Of a DNA stretch of 64,000 nucleotides, positions 10,097 to 21,175 are shown in pieces. The stretch lies in assembly GCA_036937835.1 (NCBI GenBank), contig CM072864.1:17962001-18026000 (forward strand). The letters are read 5' to 3'. Position numbers and translations under genes: made by a program. The notes under the pieces were generated by a model. It was not told where the DNA came from. It saw only the letters and a list, made by a program, of their open reading frames with translations, and ran no database searches. This DNA comes from Pampus argenteus. Lineage: Eukaryota; Chordata; Actinopteri; Scombriformes; Stromateidae. The first letter of the stretch is position 1, and every line of letters begins with the position of its first letter.

Positions 10097-10972
10097 AACA
10101 TTATTAGGAATCATTCATGAAATTAACTTTCACTGTTATGCCGACGACACCCAATTATATTTATCGATCAAGCCTGATGAAACCAATCGCTTGACTAATC
10201 TTCAAGCATGCATTATAGACATAAAAAATTGGATGACCCACAATTTTCTGATGCTAAATTTAGATAAAACTGAAGTTCTCGTAATAGGACCCAAACACCT
10301 TAGAAACTATCATTCCAGAGATTTAGCCTTAGATGGGATCACCCTGGCCTCCAGCTCCACCGTAAAAAATCTTGGAGTTGTTTTTGATCAGGATTTGTCC
10401 TTTAATGACTATATAAAACAACTTTCAAGGACTGCATTCTTTCACGTAACATTGCCAAAATCAGACGCATCATTTCTCAAGCGGATGCAGAAAAACTAGT
10501 CCATGCATTTGTTACTTCTAGGCTGGACTATTGTAACTCTTTGCTATCAGGCTGCTCTAATAAGTCTCTTAAGAGTTTGCAGCTGATTCAGAATGCTGCT
10601 GCACGTGTTCTGACAGGAACCAAAATCAGAGATCAAATCTCTCCCATTTTGGCTTCCTTGCACTGGCTACCCGTTAAATCTAGAATAGAATTTAAAATTC
10701 TTCTACTAACTTACAAAGCTCTTCATGGTCAGGCACCATCATATCTAAAAGAGCTCATAGTACCTTACCACCCTACTAGAACACTGCGCTCCCAGGATGC
10801 TGGGTTCCTTGTGGTTCCTATAGTGTCTAAAAGTAGATTGGGAGCCAGAGCTTTCAGCTATCAAGCTCCTCTTCTGTGGAATAAACTACCACTCTGTGTT
10901 CGGGAGGCAGACACGATCAACACCTTAGGAGTAGTAGGACCTTAAGAGTAGACTTAAGACTTTCCTTTTTGA
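10097..10972 (+). pseudogene. L2 copy B ORF2, RT C-terminal part (broken)
   Basis: Continues the RT after the hAT-type insert, keeping YADDTQ near 10138. An extra ATGA near 10117, a deletion in the TAFFH-LRNIAK stretch near 10445 and an extra ten-base run near 10928 break the frame. The C-terminal SLHWLPVKSRIEFK block is otherwise well preserved. Confidence 0.75.
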
Positions 10973-11686
10973 TAAAGCTTATAGTTAGGGCTGGCTCAGG
11001 TCATCCCTTAGTTATGCTGCCATAGAACTAGACTGCTGGGGGACTCACATACTCTCTCGTTCTCTCTCTCTCTCATTCTCACTCTCTCCTTATCCATCTA
11101 TCTAATCCATCTATCTATCTATCATGTTACTAATTAAACTTCTTCCCCGGAGTTTCTGTGCTCTCTCGTCCAGCAGGTTCTTGTGGACTGTGTCTGCTGC
11201 TGTGGTCCTGCGTGGCGTCTTCTGCGTGTGTTGTCGCCGTCATCATTGTTGCCATATCCCCATTACAGTTTATAGTTAGTTAATGATTTCCTACTGTGCA
11301 TCTGTATCTTTACCACTAGTTTCACTGTTACTGTAATAATTCATCATTCATTGTCATTATTCTCATTTTATCATTGTGATTATTTATCACTATTATTCAT
11401 CGTGAGTGTACAATATGTGTGTGTTGATTTGTTCTGTACATGTGACATCCATTGCACGTCTGTCCGTCCTGGGAGAGGGATCCCTCCTCTGTGGCTCTTC
11501 CTGAGGTTTCTTCCACCTTTTTCCCTGTTAAAAGGTTTTTTGGTGGGCAAGTTTTTCCTCACTCGAATCGAGGGTCTAAGGACAGAGGGTGTCACTCCCT
11601 GTACAGATTGTAAAGCCCTCTGAGACAAATGTATTTTGTGATTTTGGGCTATATAAATAAAATTTGATTTGATTTGATTTGATTTG

Positions 11687-13716
11687 ATGAAACGTCTATA
11701 AAAGTTGGCAAACCCAAGGAAGTGCTGAAGCTGCTTCCTAGTGGTGGGGACCGGCCAGTTCTGGACCGCCTCCACCTTGGTGGGGTCCGCCCTCAGTTGT
11801 CCCCTCTCTATAATGAAACCTAAGAAATTAGTGGAGACAGTATGAAAATCGCATTTTTCAGCTTTAACAAAAAGCCTGTTCTCAAGGAGGCGCTGCAGAA
11901 CATCTCTAACGTGACATACATGCTCCTCTAAGGAGTTGGAAAAAATCAAAATGTCATCTAAATAAACAAACACCACTCGGTTCATCTCTTAAAACATCAT
12001 TTACAAGATTCTGAAAAACAGCAGGTGCGTTTGTGAGACCGAAAGGCATGACCAAGTATTCAAAGTGTCCCAGATGTGTATTGAATGCGGTCTTCCATTC
12101 ATCCCCCTCCCGGATGCGTACCAGGTGGTATGCGTTTCTCAGATCCAGTTTGGTAAATATGCAAGCTGAATGTAAGGGCCCAAAGGTCGAGTCTATCAGA
12201 GGGAGGGGGTATTTGTTTCTTACTGTGATTTCATTGAGTGCGGAGTAGTCTATGCAGGGGCGGAGCGTCTTGTCCTTCTTCTCGACGAAGAAAAACCCCG
12301 CCCCTACAGGAGATGAAGAGGGCCGGATCAACCCCGCTGCGACTGATTCATTAATGTACTTTTCCATAGCTTCTCTCACAGGCTTGGAAAGGTTATACAG
12401 TCTCTTGGTCGGGAGGGATAATCCGGGGAGCAGGTCAATTGCACAGTCGTATGGCCTGTGCGGAGGAAGCGAGCAGGCGGAATCCTTGCAAAATACCTCT
12501 CTTAAATCATGATACTCACTGGGGACGCTAGTCAAGTCTATTACCTCCGCCTGCTCGGAGATGCTGGGGCTTCGAGGAGGCAAAGCTGACTTCAGACAGT
12601 GGGCGTGGCAATGCATGCTCCACTTCCTGATGGTTCCTGTGGTCCAGTCCACGTGGGGATTGTGGCGCCTCAGCCAGGGAATACCCAGAATGACAGAATG
12701 GAGAGGTGAGTTAATTACAAACAGTTCCAAATGCTCATGGTGGTTACTAGACAGGACCAAGTTCACTGGCTGAGTGCGATGGGTGACTAGCTCGAGAATC
12801 TTGCCATCTATGGCTAACACTTCTTTGGGGGTGCTTAGTTCATAGGTGGCAAAATTGTGTTTTAGCACAAAGTCTGTGTGGATAAAGTTATCGTCAGCGC
12901 CCAAGTCCACCAGAACCGCCACAGGCGCAGAAAATTGTGCTGTGTGAATAGTACCTGCCAGTTGGATGCGAGATGCGGAGGATGAAGAGACTTGGCTCAC
13001 CAGGGACCTCCTCCTCCGTGGTGAGCCTCCCCTTTTGGTTGTGCTGTGCAGAGGCTAATGAAGTGGCCCCGTTCTCCGCAGTAGAGGCACCGGCGTTCCT
13101 CCAGGCGCCGCTCTGCCGGAGTCAGACGAGCTCGTCCCAGCTGCATGGGTTCCTCGGTGTGGGATATATCGTGCTCTGGAGGCGGGGCCCTCGGAGTGGG
13201 ATGGGAGATGGCAGGTTTCGGGATGAGCGGAGGGGCGGGGTGGAGCGGTCGTCTCCGACGAACCTCTTGTCTCTCTCTTCCTCGTTCCTGAATTCTGTTA
13301 TCTAACTTAATTGCTAGCTCTATGAGTTGATTCAAAGTCTGACTTTCCTCTCTTACTGCCAGCTCATCCTGTATGTCGCTCCCTAGCCCCCGTCTGAAAA
13401 TTGTTTGCAGTTCTAAATCCCCCCACCCGGATTCTGCAGCTAAGATGCGGAACTCTAACGTGTAGTGTGACGCAGACTGAGATCCCTGTCGGAGGTCCAA
13501 TAAACGGGCTACCGCCTGTCTGCCTCGTACAGGGTGATCAAACACTCGCCTCATTTCCTCTGAAAATAGCTGATAATTGGATGTTAGCTCGGTGTGTTGA
13601 GTGGATATAGCTAACGCCCATGCTGCAGCTCTGCCTGAAAGTAAACTCATTATGAACGCTATCTTAGCCTGTGGAGTAGCGTATGTGTTCGGTTGCTAAT
13701 GGAAAACTAATGTGCA
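11687..13716 (-). pseudogene. Gypsy A gag, protease and RT half (unit 1)
   Basis: The minus-strand 5' half of Gypsy A. Gag (12997-13650) ends with a CCHC knuckle CLYCGERGHFISLC. Protease reads VLVDLGADDNFIH, with Leu replacing Ser/Thr of the catalytic DSG/DTG triad. The RT (11954-12450) has FFFVEKKDKTLRPCIDY, FTKLDLRNAYHLVRI and MPFGLTNAPAVFQ, and the YLDDILIF motif lies in a second frame (11690-11985). A frameshift near 11975 separates the two and is shared with unit 2. Gag is cut at its N-terminus near 13716 by an L2 scrap, and no 5' LTR is present. The L2 insertion separates this half from 2625-4202. Confidence 0.87.
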
Positions 13717-13819
13717 CTTAAGGATGTATTACCTCTAGTTAGAACTTCCTTATTGGATTTGATTAATCTGTATATATTATCAGGATATGTACCACAGTCC
13801 TTTAAAATAGCTGTAATTA
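13717..13819 (+). mobile_element. Short L2 ORF2 scrap (unit 1)
   Basis: About 100 bases align with L2 copy A 6037-6140, including TATCAGGATATGTACCACAG and the flanking frame. It lies between the truncated 5' end of Gypsy A and the LTR-like piece. It also occurs at 34775-34877. Confidence 0.75.
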
Positions 13820-14009
13820 TGTCACGATGGCAGTCGTGTTTGTTGTTGTTTCCCTGTGTTCTCCCCCTCCTTGTGTTGTCTGTGTGTGCGTGTCACACTT
13901 CCCTGGGCCTCCTTGATAATCAACAGATGAAGCACACCTGCCATTCCTCAGCTCACCTGCCTTCCATCAACTCATCACTCCAACTACATATAAACCCTGG
14001 CCTTCCTTC
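13820..14009 (+). repeat. LTR-like fragment in plus orientation
   Basis: Begins TGTCACGATGGC, the usual start of fish Gypsy LTRs, and runs to a TATA-like ACATATAAACCCTGG near 13985. It then passes directly into the 3' coding end of Gypsy B, which is on the opposite strand. It may be the U3 part of an LTR from another element. The family was not confirmed. It is duplicated at 34878-35067. Confidence 0.4.
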
Positions 14010-15419
14010 CCCATGGACGACCCCTCTTGATGGATGGCTGGTCAGGGTGCTGACGATGGAAGTCAGAGATCAGAGTCTTGTCCACAATCCTCCAGGCAGG
14101 AATCCAAGACCTCTCTTCCGGACCATACCCCTCCCAGTCCGCTAGGTATTGGAGACCTCTGCCACGTCGTCGAGAACAGAGCAGCCGTCGGACAGTGTAC
14201 ACAGGACCTCCATCCACGACACGAGGGGGAGGAGGTGGTGGTGCTGCTGGGACCAGAGGGCTTTCATGAACAGAGCCAGCATTCTGGGAGCCCCGTGGAC
14301 GACCCCTCTTGATGGATGGCTGGTCAGGGTGCTGACGATGGAAGTCAGAGATCAGAGTCTTGACCACAATCCTCCGGGTGGGAATCCAAGACCTCTTTTC
14401 TGGACCATACCCCTCCCAGTCTAGGTATTGGAGAACTCTGCCACGTCGTCGAGAACGGAGCAGCCATCGGACGGTGTACACAGGACCTCCATCCACAATA
14501 CGAGGGGGGGTGCTGCTGCTGCTGGGACCAGCTGGAACGTTGGGTGTACCCTCATGGACCGTGGTAGTTGGAGTCTGACTGCAGACGGGTTAATGATTCT
14601 CTGAATGGGAAATGGACAGTCAAACTTGGGTGCCAGCTTTCGTGACTCAACTCGAAGAGGTAGATCCCGGGCCGAGAGCCACACCCTTTGACCGACCTGG
14701 TAGGTAGAAGCAGGAACTCTCCGTCGGTTAGCTCCGGTGGCATAGCTGGTGGCGGATTTAAGGAGAGTGGCACTAGCCTGGGACCAGGTACGACGGAAAC
14801 GGCGAGCATAGGCTAGGGCAGAAGGGAAGGTGATATTCCCTTCTTGGCTGGCAAACAGGGGTGGTTGGTATCCGTAGACGCACTGGAATGGGGACAGACC
14901 AGTAGCAGTGCTGGTCAGGGAATTGTGCGCATACTCTATCCACAACAGATGTTGTGCCCAGACTCGGGGGTTTCGTGAGGCCATGCAGCGGAGTGCCTTC
15001 TCCAACTCCTGAATAATTCGTTCTGTCTGGCCATTTGACTGGGGGTGGAAGCCGGATGTAAGGCTGGCAGTGGCTCCCAATAGGTGGCAGAACTCCTTCC
15101 AAAAGGAAGAAGCCAACTGTGGACCCCTATCAGACACAATATCCTTTGGCAGACCATGGATCCTAAATACCTGTTCGAGGACAATCTGGGCAGTCTCCTT
15201 CGCAGATGGCAATTTAGGTAGTGGAATAAAGCGAGCCATCTTGCTGAAGCAATCAACAATGGTGAGTATTACTGTGTTTCCATCTGAAGGGGGTAGACCA
15301 GAGACAAAGTCCAGAGCTACGTGGGACCAGGGCCGCATGGGTATTGGAAGGGGCTGGAGGAGGCCTGCGGGAGCATGACTGGAGGTCTTGTTTTGATTAC
15401 AGGTGGGGCAAACCTTTAC
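14010..15419 (-). pseudogene. Gypsy B integrase with tandem chromodomain (unit 1)
   Basis: C-terminal part of a chromovirus-type Gypsy polyprotein. The integrase core shows MRPWSHVALDFVSGLPP, SDRGPQLASSFW and GFHPQSNGQTER. A frame change near 14510, at a GC-rich run, leads to two consecutive chromodomains (about 14310-14496 and 14034-14225). Each reads VYTVRxLLxSRRRGRxLQYL, DWEGYGPExRSWIP and LISDFHRQHPDQPSIKRGRP. The nearer one has lost one codon (QYLDWEGY against QYLADWEGY). Chromodomains of this clade bind modified histones and direct integration. The element is interrupted at 15420 by Rex1. Confidence 0.85.
14011..14560 (-). repeat. Tandem duplication of the chromodomain segment in Gypsy B
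   Basis: The DNA segment starting with GGACGACCCCTCTTGATGG at about 14015 is repeated at about 14293, a period near 278 bases. Each copy covers a whole chromodomain and the Pro-rich linker. Present in both units, so it predates the unit duplication. Confidence 0.75.
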
Positions 15420-15536
15420 TCATTCGAATTGGCGCCGCTCCTGGTGGCAGCCTGTTGCAGCAGCTCCGTAGTTTTCTTGTTATTCTTTGTATTTTTTGTT
15501 TATTTTAGTTAATTTTAGTATTTTTTGTTTTGTAAA

Positions 15537-16780
15537 ATGACCGGATTAATTTTTGTATACACGCGTCAACAGCTGATGGCGCTGAGTAATCCCGTGGTGC
15601 TGCCCGGAGACAGACCTGTAATCCCGCAGGAGTTACGGAGGAGACGCCGGGGTAGCAGGTCTGGTACTAAACGGAGGGATAAAAGAAAAAGACATAAACC
15701 AGCGGTACCAGCGATCATAATGGGAAACGTGAGGTCTCTTGGGAATAAGATGGATGAACTGTCAGCACTGCTTAAGACCCAGAGGGAGTACCGCGAGTGT
15801 AGCATTTTTTGTTTTACTGAAACTTGGCTGCACTCGCACATCCATGCTAACAGCGTCGGGTTGCCTGGTTACAGCCTGGTACGTGGAGACAGAGACTGTT
15901 CCTCAAGCCGGAAGAAGAAGGGAGGTGGGATTGCACTTTTTAGTGAGTGAGAGGTGGTGCAATCCGGGGCATGTCAACCTGAAGGAACGTCTCTGTACCC
16001 CAGACATTGAACTGTTAGCTGTGGGAATGCGCCCCTATTATTTACCGAGAGAGTTCACGTCCACCATCGTGATTGTTGTTTACATCCCTCCGTCAGCTGA
16101 TGCAGCGGTAGCATGTGACGTCATCAGCTCCGCCGCTGCCAAACTACAGACTGAACACCCGGATGCATTCATGGTTATTACAGGAGATTTTAATCATGTC
16201 TCATTCAACACTAACTTCCACCAATATGTTGACTGCCCCACCAGAGACAATAAAACGCTGGATCTCCTGTATGCCAATGCCATGGATGCATATGACGTCA
16301 CAGCCCTCCCCCCCCCTCGGCAGATCAGACCACAACTTGGTCATGATGTCTCCAAGATATGTCCCTCTTGTAAGAAAGCAGCCTGTGCTCACCAGGACAG
16401 TGAGGAGGTGGACACAGGAGTCTGCTGATGCACTGCAGGACTGTTTTGAGTCAACGGACTGGGATGTACTCTGTGAGCCACATGGGGAGGACATTGATAA
16501 ATTGACTGTCTGCATCACAGATTATATCAAATTCTGTGAGGACACCACCATACCAGCCCGGACTGTGCGCTGCTTTCCCAACAACAAGCCATGGATTACC
16601 AGCGACCTGAAAGTACTTCTGAACAAGAAGAAGAAGGCTTTCAGGTCTGGAGATAAAGAGGAGCAGAGAAGAGTGCAGCATGAACTTAGACAAAGACTGA
16701 GGACATGCAAGGACAACTACAGGAAGAAGCTGGAGGCCAAACTCCAACAGAACAGTGTGAGGGATGTGTGGACGGGAGGA
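15537..16780 (+). pseudogene. Rex1 endonuclease region (frameshifted)
   Basis: Starts at ATG 15537 (MTGLIFVYTRQQL). Motifs include MGNVRSLGNKMDEL, CFTETWLH, KERLCTPDIELLAV, TGDFNHV and RSDHNLVMM. Frameshifts near 15940 and 16315 move the reading between frames. After the linker ending NSVRDVWTGG the sequence jumps directly to the RT palm, so the RT fingers are missing. Confidence 0.8.
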
Positions 16781-17739
16781 TCACTTTCTTTGATTTTTCC
16801 AGTGCTTTCAATACCATCCAACCTCTGCTACTGGGTGAGAAGCTGCAGGTGATGGGTGTTGACGACACAGTGATCTCCTGGATTACTGACTACTTGACAG
16901 GCAGGCCACAGTTTGTCCGTCTGGGCAGTGTCCTGTCTGATGTGGTGGTCAGTGATACAGGAGCTCCACAGGGGACTGTGCTTTCTCCCTTCCTCTTCAC
17001 CTTATACACCACTGACTTTCAATACAACTCTGAGTCATGTCATCTACAGAAGTTTTCTGATGACTCAGCTGTTGTTGGGTGTATAAGGGAGGGAGAGGAG
17101 GGTGAGTACAGGACGCTGGTGGACAACTTTGTAGAGTGGTCCGAGCAGAATCACCTGAGGCTGAATGTCAACAAGACCAGAGAGATGGTGATCGACTTCA
17201 GGAGAAAGAGGATGCCTTCACAGCCTGTACTGATCAGGGGGGAGGTGGTGGAGGAGGTGAAGGACTATAAATACCTGGGCGTGGTGATTGACAACAGACT
17301 GGACTGGAAATCTAACACAGAAGCTGTGTACAAGAAGGGGATGAGCAGACTCTATTTCCTGAGGAAGCTGAGATCCTTCAACGTGTGCAGCAAGATGTTG
17401 GAGATCTTCTACCAGTCTGTTGTTGCCAGTGTCATCTTCTTTGCTGCTGTGTGTTGGGGTAGCAGCATCAGAGCCAGCGACACCAACAGACTTGATAAAA
17501 TCATCAAGAAGGCTGGCTCTGTACTTGGTGTCCGGCTGGAGACGTTTGGTACTGTGGTGGAGAGGAGAACGCTGAATAAACTGTTTACCATCATGGACGA
17601 TGATCAGCACCCTCTCCATCACACAGTGGACAGACAGCGGAGTACTTTCTCCCACAGACTGCTCCAGCTCCGCTGTCGTAAGGAAAGATACAGGAAATCT
17701 TTCCTGCCACAGGCCATCAGCGTGTACAATAATAGCTAA
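16781..17739 (+). pseudogene. Rex1 reverse transcriptase, N-terminal part deleted
   Basis: The frame 16705-17739 enters the RT at TFFDFSSAFNTIQP and continues through DTGAPQGTVLSPFLF, the catalytic region FSDDSAVV, NHLRLNVNKTREMVIDFR and YKYLGVVIDNRLDWKS to a stop after AISVYNNS. The catalytic block reads SDD where ADD is usual. The fingers subdomain is absent because of the internal deletion at about 16780. Confidence 0.82.
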
Positions 17740-18115
17740 AATCCGGTCATATATTATATATTATATTATTACATATATTATTATATTATATTTTATTTTA
17801 CTTATTCTTATGTAATTATTATCTTAATTTCTTATTCTTATTTAATTATCTTTTCTTATTTAATTATTAATTATTAATTATTATCTTAATTGTTGGTTGT
17901 TCTTTTTATTTCATTGTTGTTGTATTTGTGTTATAATAGTTAAAATCCGGTCATATATTATATTATATATTATATTTTATTTTACTTATTCTTATGTAAT
18001 TATTATCTTAATTTCTTATTCTTATTTAATTATCTTTTCCTATTTAATTATTAATTATTATCTTAATTGTTGGTTGTTCTTTATTTCATTGTTGTTGTAT
18101 TTGTGTTATGCTGCT
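17736..18115 (+). repeat. Tandem duplication in Rex1 3' UTR, AT-rich
   Basis: The block starting TAAAATCCGGTCATATATTA at 17737 recurs at 17940 with the same downstream order (TTATTCTTATGTAATTATTA, then TTGGTTGTTC). The period is about 200 bases. It is inside the element and not a host feature. Confidence 0.7.
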
Positions 18116-18174
18116 GTTACACTTTAATTTCCCAGTTTTTGGGATTAATAAAGTATATCTATCTATCTATCTAT

Positions 18175-19560
18175 CTTAGAGAGGGCCACCAAAAGTGCTG
18201 GGAGAGCAGGTGGTGGGTGCGGGTAACCCCAGGGTGACAGGCTAGTCGTGAATCATGCCCCCACAGGATCACTTGGGAGCGGAGGGTTTCCGGGACAAAG
18301 AGACGGTCCGGGGGACAGGTGCTTGGGCCGGGTTGGGTGAGGATGGCCTCCCTCACCTGCTCCTCAACATCTCATGTCAGGGTGGCTACCACACAGGGGC
18401 TTGGGAGGATAGATGTTGGGACCTCAGCAGGAGTTTCATCTTTCTGGTAAATGCGAGACAGGGCATCAGGTTTTGTGTTGCGAGAGCCAGGCCGATAGGA
18501 GAGGGTAAAATTAAAGCGAGTGAAGAAGAGAGACCAACGTTTCTGACAGGAGTTCATCCTCTTGGCAGCCTGGATGTATTGGAGGTTTTTGTGGTCTGTC
18601 CAGACTAAGAATGGAAGCTTACTCCCCTCCAGCCAATGGCGCCACTCCTCCAGGGCAAGTTTGACGGCCACCAGCTCTCGATTGCCGATGTCGTAATTGC
18701 ACTCTGTGGGTGACAGTCTACGGGAGTAGAAAGCACATGGGTGCATCTTGCCATCCTCAGCCGACCTCTGGGAGAGTACTGCTCCGACGCCCACATCGGA
18801 CGCATCCACCTCCACAACAAACTGCCGTTCCTCATCTGGCATCCGGAGGATTGGGGCTGAGGTGAACCGAGCTTTGAGACTGGAATGCCCTGTCAGCTGC
18901 AAGGGTCCATTCAAACGGGCGTTTGGTGCTGGTCAACGAGGTGAGAGGAGCTGCCACCGCACTGTACCCGCGGATAAATCTCCTATAGAGATTGGCGAAG
19001 CCCAGAAACTGCTGCAGTTTTTTACGGCTCTCTGGGATGGGCCATGACGACACTGCTGAGACCTTTTCTGGATCCATCTGGATGCGCCCCTCCGCCATGA
19101 TGAATCCCAGGAAGGACGTGGTCCGGACATAAAACTCGCACTTTTACGCTTTGACATACAGCGAGTTCTCAAGGAGGCGACGGAGTACAGACTGGACATA
19201 ATGGACGTGTTCAGATTGGGTCTTCAAGAAAATCAAATTGTCATCTAAATAAACGAAAACAAACTTATTAAGCATGTCACGGAGGATGTCGTTCACCAAG
19301 GCTTGAAAAACTGCTGGGGCATTTGTAAGGCCGAAGGGCATGACCAGGTACTCATAATGGCCTGTTGGCGTGTTAAAAGCAGTCTTCCACTCATCCCCTT
19401 CTCTCACCCGTACCAGGTGATAGGTGTTTCGGAGGTCAAGCTTTGTGAAGATGGTGGCCCTTTGGAGTAGTTCAAATGCAGATGATAGCAGTGGCAGTGG
19501 GTAGCGATTCTTGATTGTAATGTCATTCAAACCCCTGTAATCTATAAAGAGGGGCGGATT
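18175..19560 (-). pseudogene. Gypsy B RT, RNase H and integrase zinc region (unit 1)
   Basis: RT motifs are FTKLDLRNTYHLVRV, MPFGLTNAPAVFQAL and YLDDNLIF; Asn replaces the usual Ile after YLDD. The RNase H carries VVEVDASDVGVGAVLSQ and WTDHKNLQY. The stretch that normally links RPS to the LRPCIDYRGLN block is missing at about 19545, a deletion shared with unit 2, so the RT fingers are incomplete. Further frame breaks lie near 19145 and 18890. The zinc-binding part of the integrase begins near 18356 and is cut by the Rex1 insertion at 18175. Confidence 0.85.
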
Positions 19561-20297
19561 ATGCCGGCTGCCAGAGAGTCATTAATGTAGTCCTCCATAG
19601 CCTTTCTTTCAGGAGAAGACAGAGAGTACAAGCGGCCCCTTGGGGGAGCAGTTCCTGGCAGAAAATCGATTGCACAGTCATACGGTCTATGGGGTGGTAG
19701 TGACATGGCCTTGGCTTTGTTAAACACCTCTCTGAGCTCATGGTAACACACTGGGACATTGGAGATGTCGGGGGCTGGAGTAGCAGGGTCCGGGTTGATG
19801 GGCAGAACAGCTCTCGTTAGACAGGTCAAGTGGCAGTCTCTTTCCCATTCTCTGATTGTGCCTGTCTCCCAGTCGAGATGGGGGTTATGTTTGCGAAGCC
19901 ATGGATAGCCCAGAATGATGGGTTGTCCGGGTGAAGTCAGAAGGTGAAACTGAATGGACTCCTGGTGGTTTCCTGAGAGTGCCATTATTAGGGGGGCAGT
20001 GATGTGGGTCACCGTGCCGAGTTGGTGTCCGTCTAAGGCCCGTGTAGGAACGTGTGGGGAGAGGTGGTGGCACTCTATTCCCAGCTGCCGAGCAAGCTCT
20101 GAGTCCATGACGTTGGCCTCAGCCCCGGAGTCCACTAGAGCGGCCAGAGTGTGGGAGGTGTTGGGGAGAAGAAGGTGGACAGGGTTTTGCGAATGGGGGG
20201 GAGACTGGAGAATTGTTGAGGTCACCCGGATCTCCCCTACACCTGGTGAGCTGCGGCTTTTTGCACGTGATGACCTTTGCCACCGCAGTACAGACAC
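19542..20297 (-). pseudogene. Gypsy B protease and RT N-terminus (unit 1)
   Basis: A 251-codon frame with a retropepsin motif ALVDSGAEANVMD (catalytic DSG present), GYPWLRKHNPHLDWETG, and the start of the RT (LPPHRPYDCAIDFLPGTAPP, IIRPSL). It ends at the deletion described for the RT. Gypsy B therefore had a sound protease triad, in contrast to Gypsy A. Confidence 0.82.
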
Positions 20298-21103
20298 AGG
20301 TTGGAGCTAAAGCGGCGCTAACGCTCTTTGGGAGTGAGGGCAGCACGGCTGATTTCCATGGGATGGAGGGGGCAACGGGGTAGTGGGCTCACCCCACTCT
20401 CTCTGCGGCGGACCTGGATTCGTTGGTCAATGCGAATTGCCAATGCAATGGCATCGTCCAGAGTCTTTGGCGGGTCGTGAGAGACGAGCTCATCTTTGAG
20501 AAAATCGGACAGACTATGAAGGAAGGCGTCAACCAATGCAGGCGTATTCCACAAGCTGCGGCCAGCCAGGGTGCGGAAGTCGATTGAAAAGTCCGCCACC
20601 GTTCGGTTACCCTGGCATATTCGCATCAGCTCCCGTGATGCCTCTGCTGATGGGGAACCGCCGTCGAACACCTTCTCCATCTCCTTCGAGAAGGCATCGA
20701 AAGAGGCACAGGCAGGGGTCTGGCGGTCGAATTCAGCTGCTCCCCACAGTCGAGCTCGTCCCCGTCAGATGCGTGATTACGTATCCCACCTTGGTAGCTT
20801 CTGATGCAAAGGTTCGAGGCTGCAATGCAAACTGGACTCGGCAACTTGTGAGGAAGGCGCGTACTTGGAGCAGATGGAGTGGTTAGTTGAGTGAGCAGCT
20901 GAATGACCTGGGCCAATTGTTGTTCCTGGCCCAGGATTCGCTGTTGTTGCTGCTGGAACTGCTGCTGGCGCTGGTGGCCGAGCTGGACCAGGGAGGCGAT
21001 GTCGCCGGTCATCCTTCTCATGTCACTCTCCGCACATCCCAAACGTTCCAGGGCTTACGGTTCCGGTGATGTCTCCATGTTGCTGTGTTCGCCCGCTGGG
21101 TCC
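20298..21103 (-). pseudogene. Gypsy B gag (unit 1)
   Basis: An ATG at 21103 gives MDPAGEHSNMETSPEP, followed by an in-frame TAA near 21055 and then a Gln-rich coiled-coil-like segment (QRQQQFQQQQQRILGQEQQ). A second frame (20318-20680) holds the retrotransposon gag core (FDGGSPSAEASRELMRICQG). The CCHC knuckle lies near 20285, but its frame is broken in unit 1 by TAG where unit 2 reads Gln (near 20320). Confidence 0.75.
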
Positions 21104-21175
21104 ATGATGGTCAGTTCGTACTGTCAGAGTACGGAACAGGAGACCCAAATGCGTGTGCGAACAAGTTGAGTCTTT
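21104..21175 (-). other. Gypsy B leader remnant; 5' LTR absent
   Basis: Only about 70 bases of leader precede the gag ATG before host promoter sequence begins, so the 5' LTR has been lost. The same is seen at 39423-39494. Confidence 0.5.

Larger units (their letters stand above)
8167..11686 (+). mobile_element. L2-type LINE, copy B, 5'-truncated and carrying a hAT-type insert (unit 1)
   Basis: Copy B starts directly after the TTTGAA tail of copy A, at the ORF2 position equal to 5382 in A, and runs to an ATTTG-repeat tail at 11686. Several lesions are visible: an extra C near 8754 (frameshift), a one-base loss in TTTAAATAGC near 8925 (frameshift and stop), the 656-bp insert at 9433-10088, an insertion near 10117, a small deletion near 10445 and a duplication-like change near 10928. 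The 8925 lesion, the insert and the 3' end are shared with the unit 2 LINE at 28060-32747, so copy B is the older, pre-duplication element. Confidence 0.85.
15420..18174 (+). mobile_element. Rex1-type LINE, internally deleted (unit 1 only)
   Basis: A non-LTR element with an APE endonuclease, an RT with FSSAFNTIQP, and a 3' end of TATCTA repeats after GGGATTAATAAAGTA. The domain sequences fit the fish Rex1/Babar group as I remember it. The unit 2 locus is uninterrupted at 36467-36495. Comparison shows the insertion replaced about 19 target bases (unit 2 positions 36473-36491). The 3' UTR contains a tandem duplication. Confidence 0.8.

Noticed and set aside
14015..14560. Considered as a CRISPR-like direct repeat
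   Set aside because: There are only two long copies, each coding for a chromodomain; there are no spacers and the context is a fish retrotransposon.
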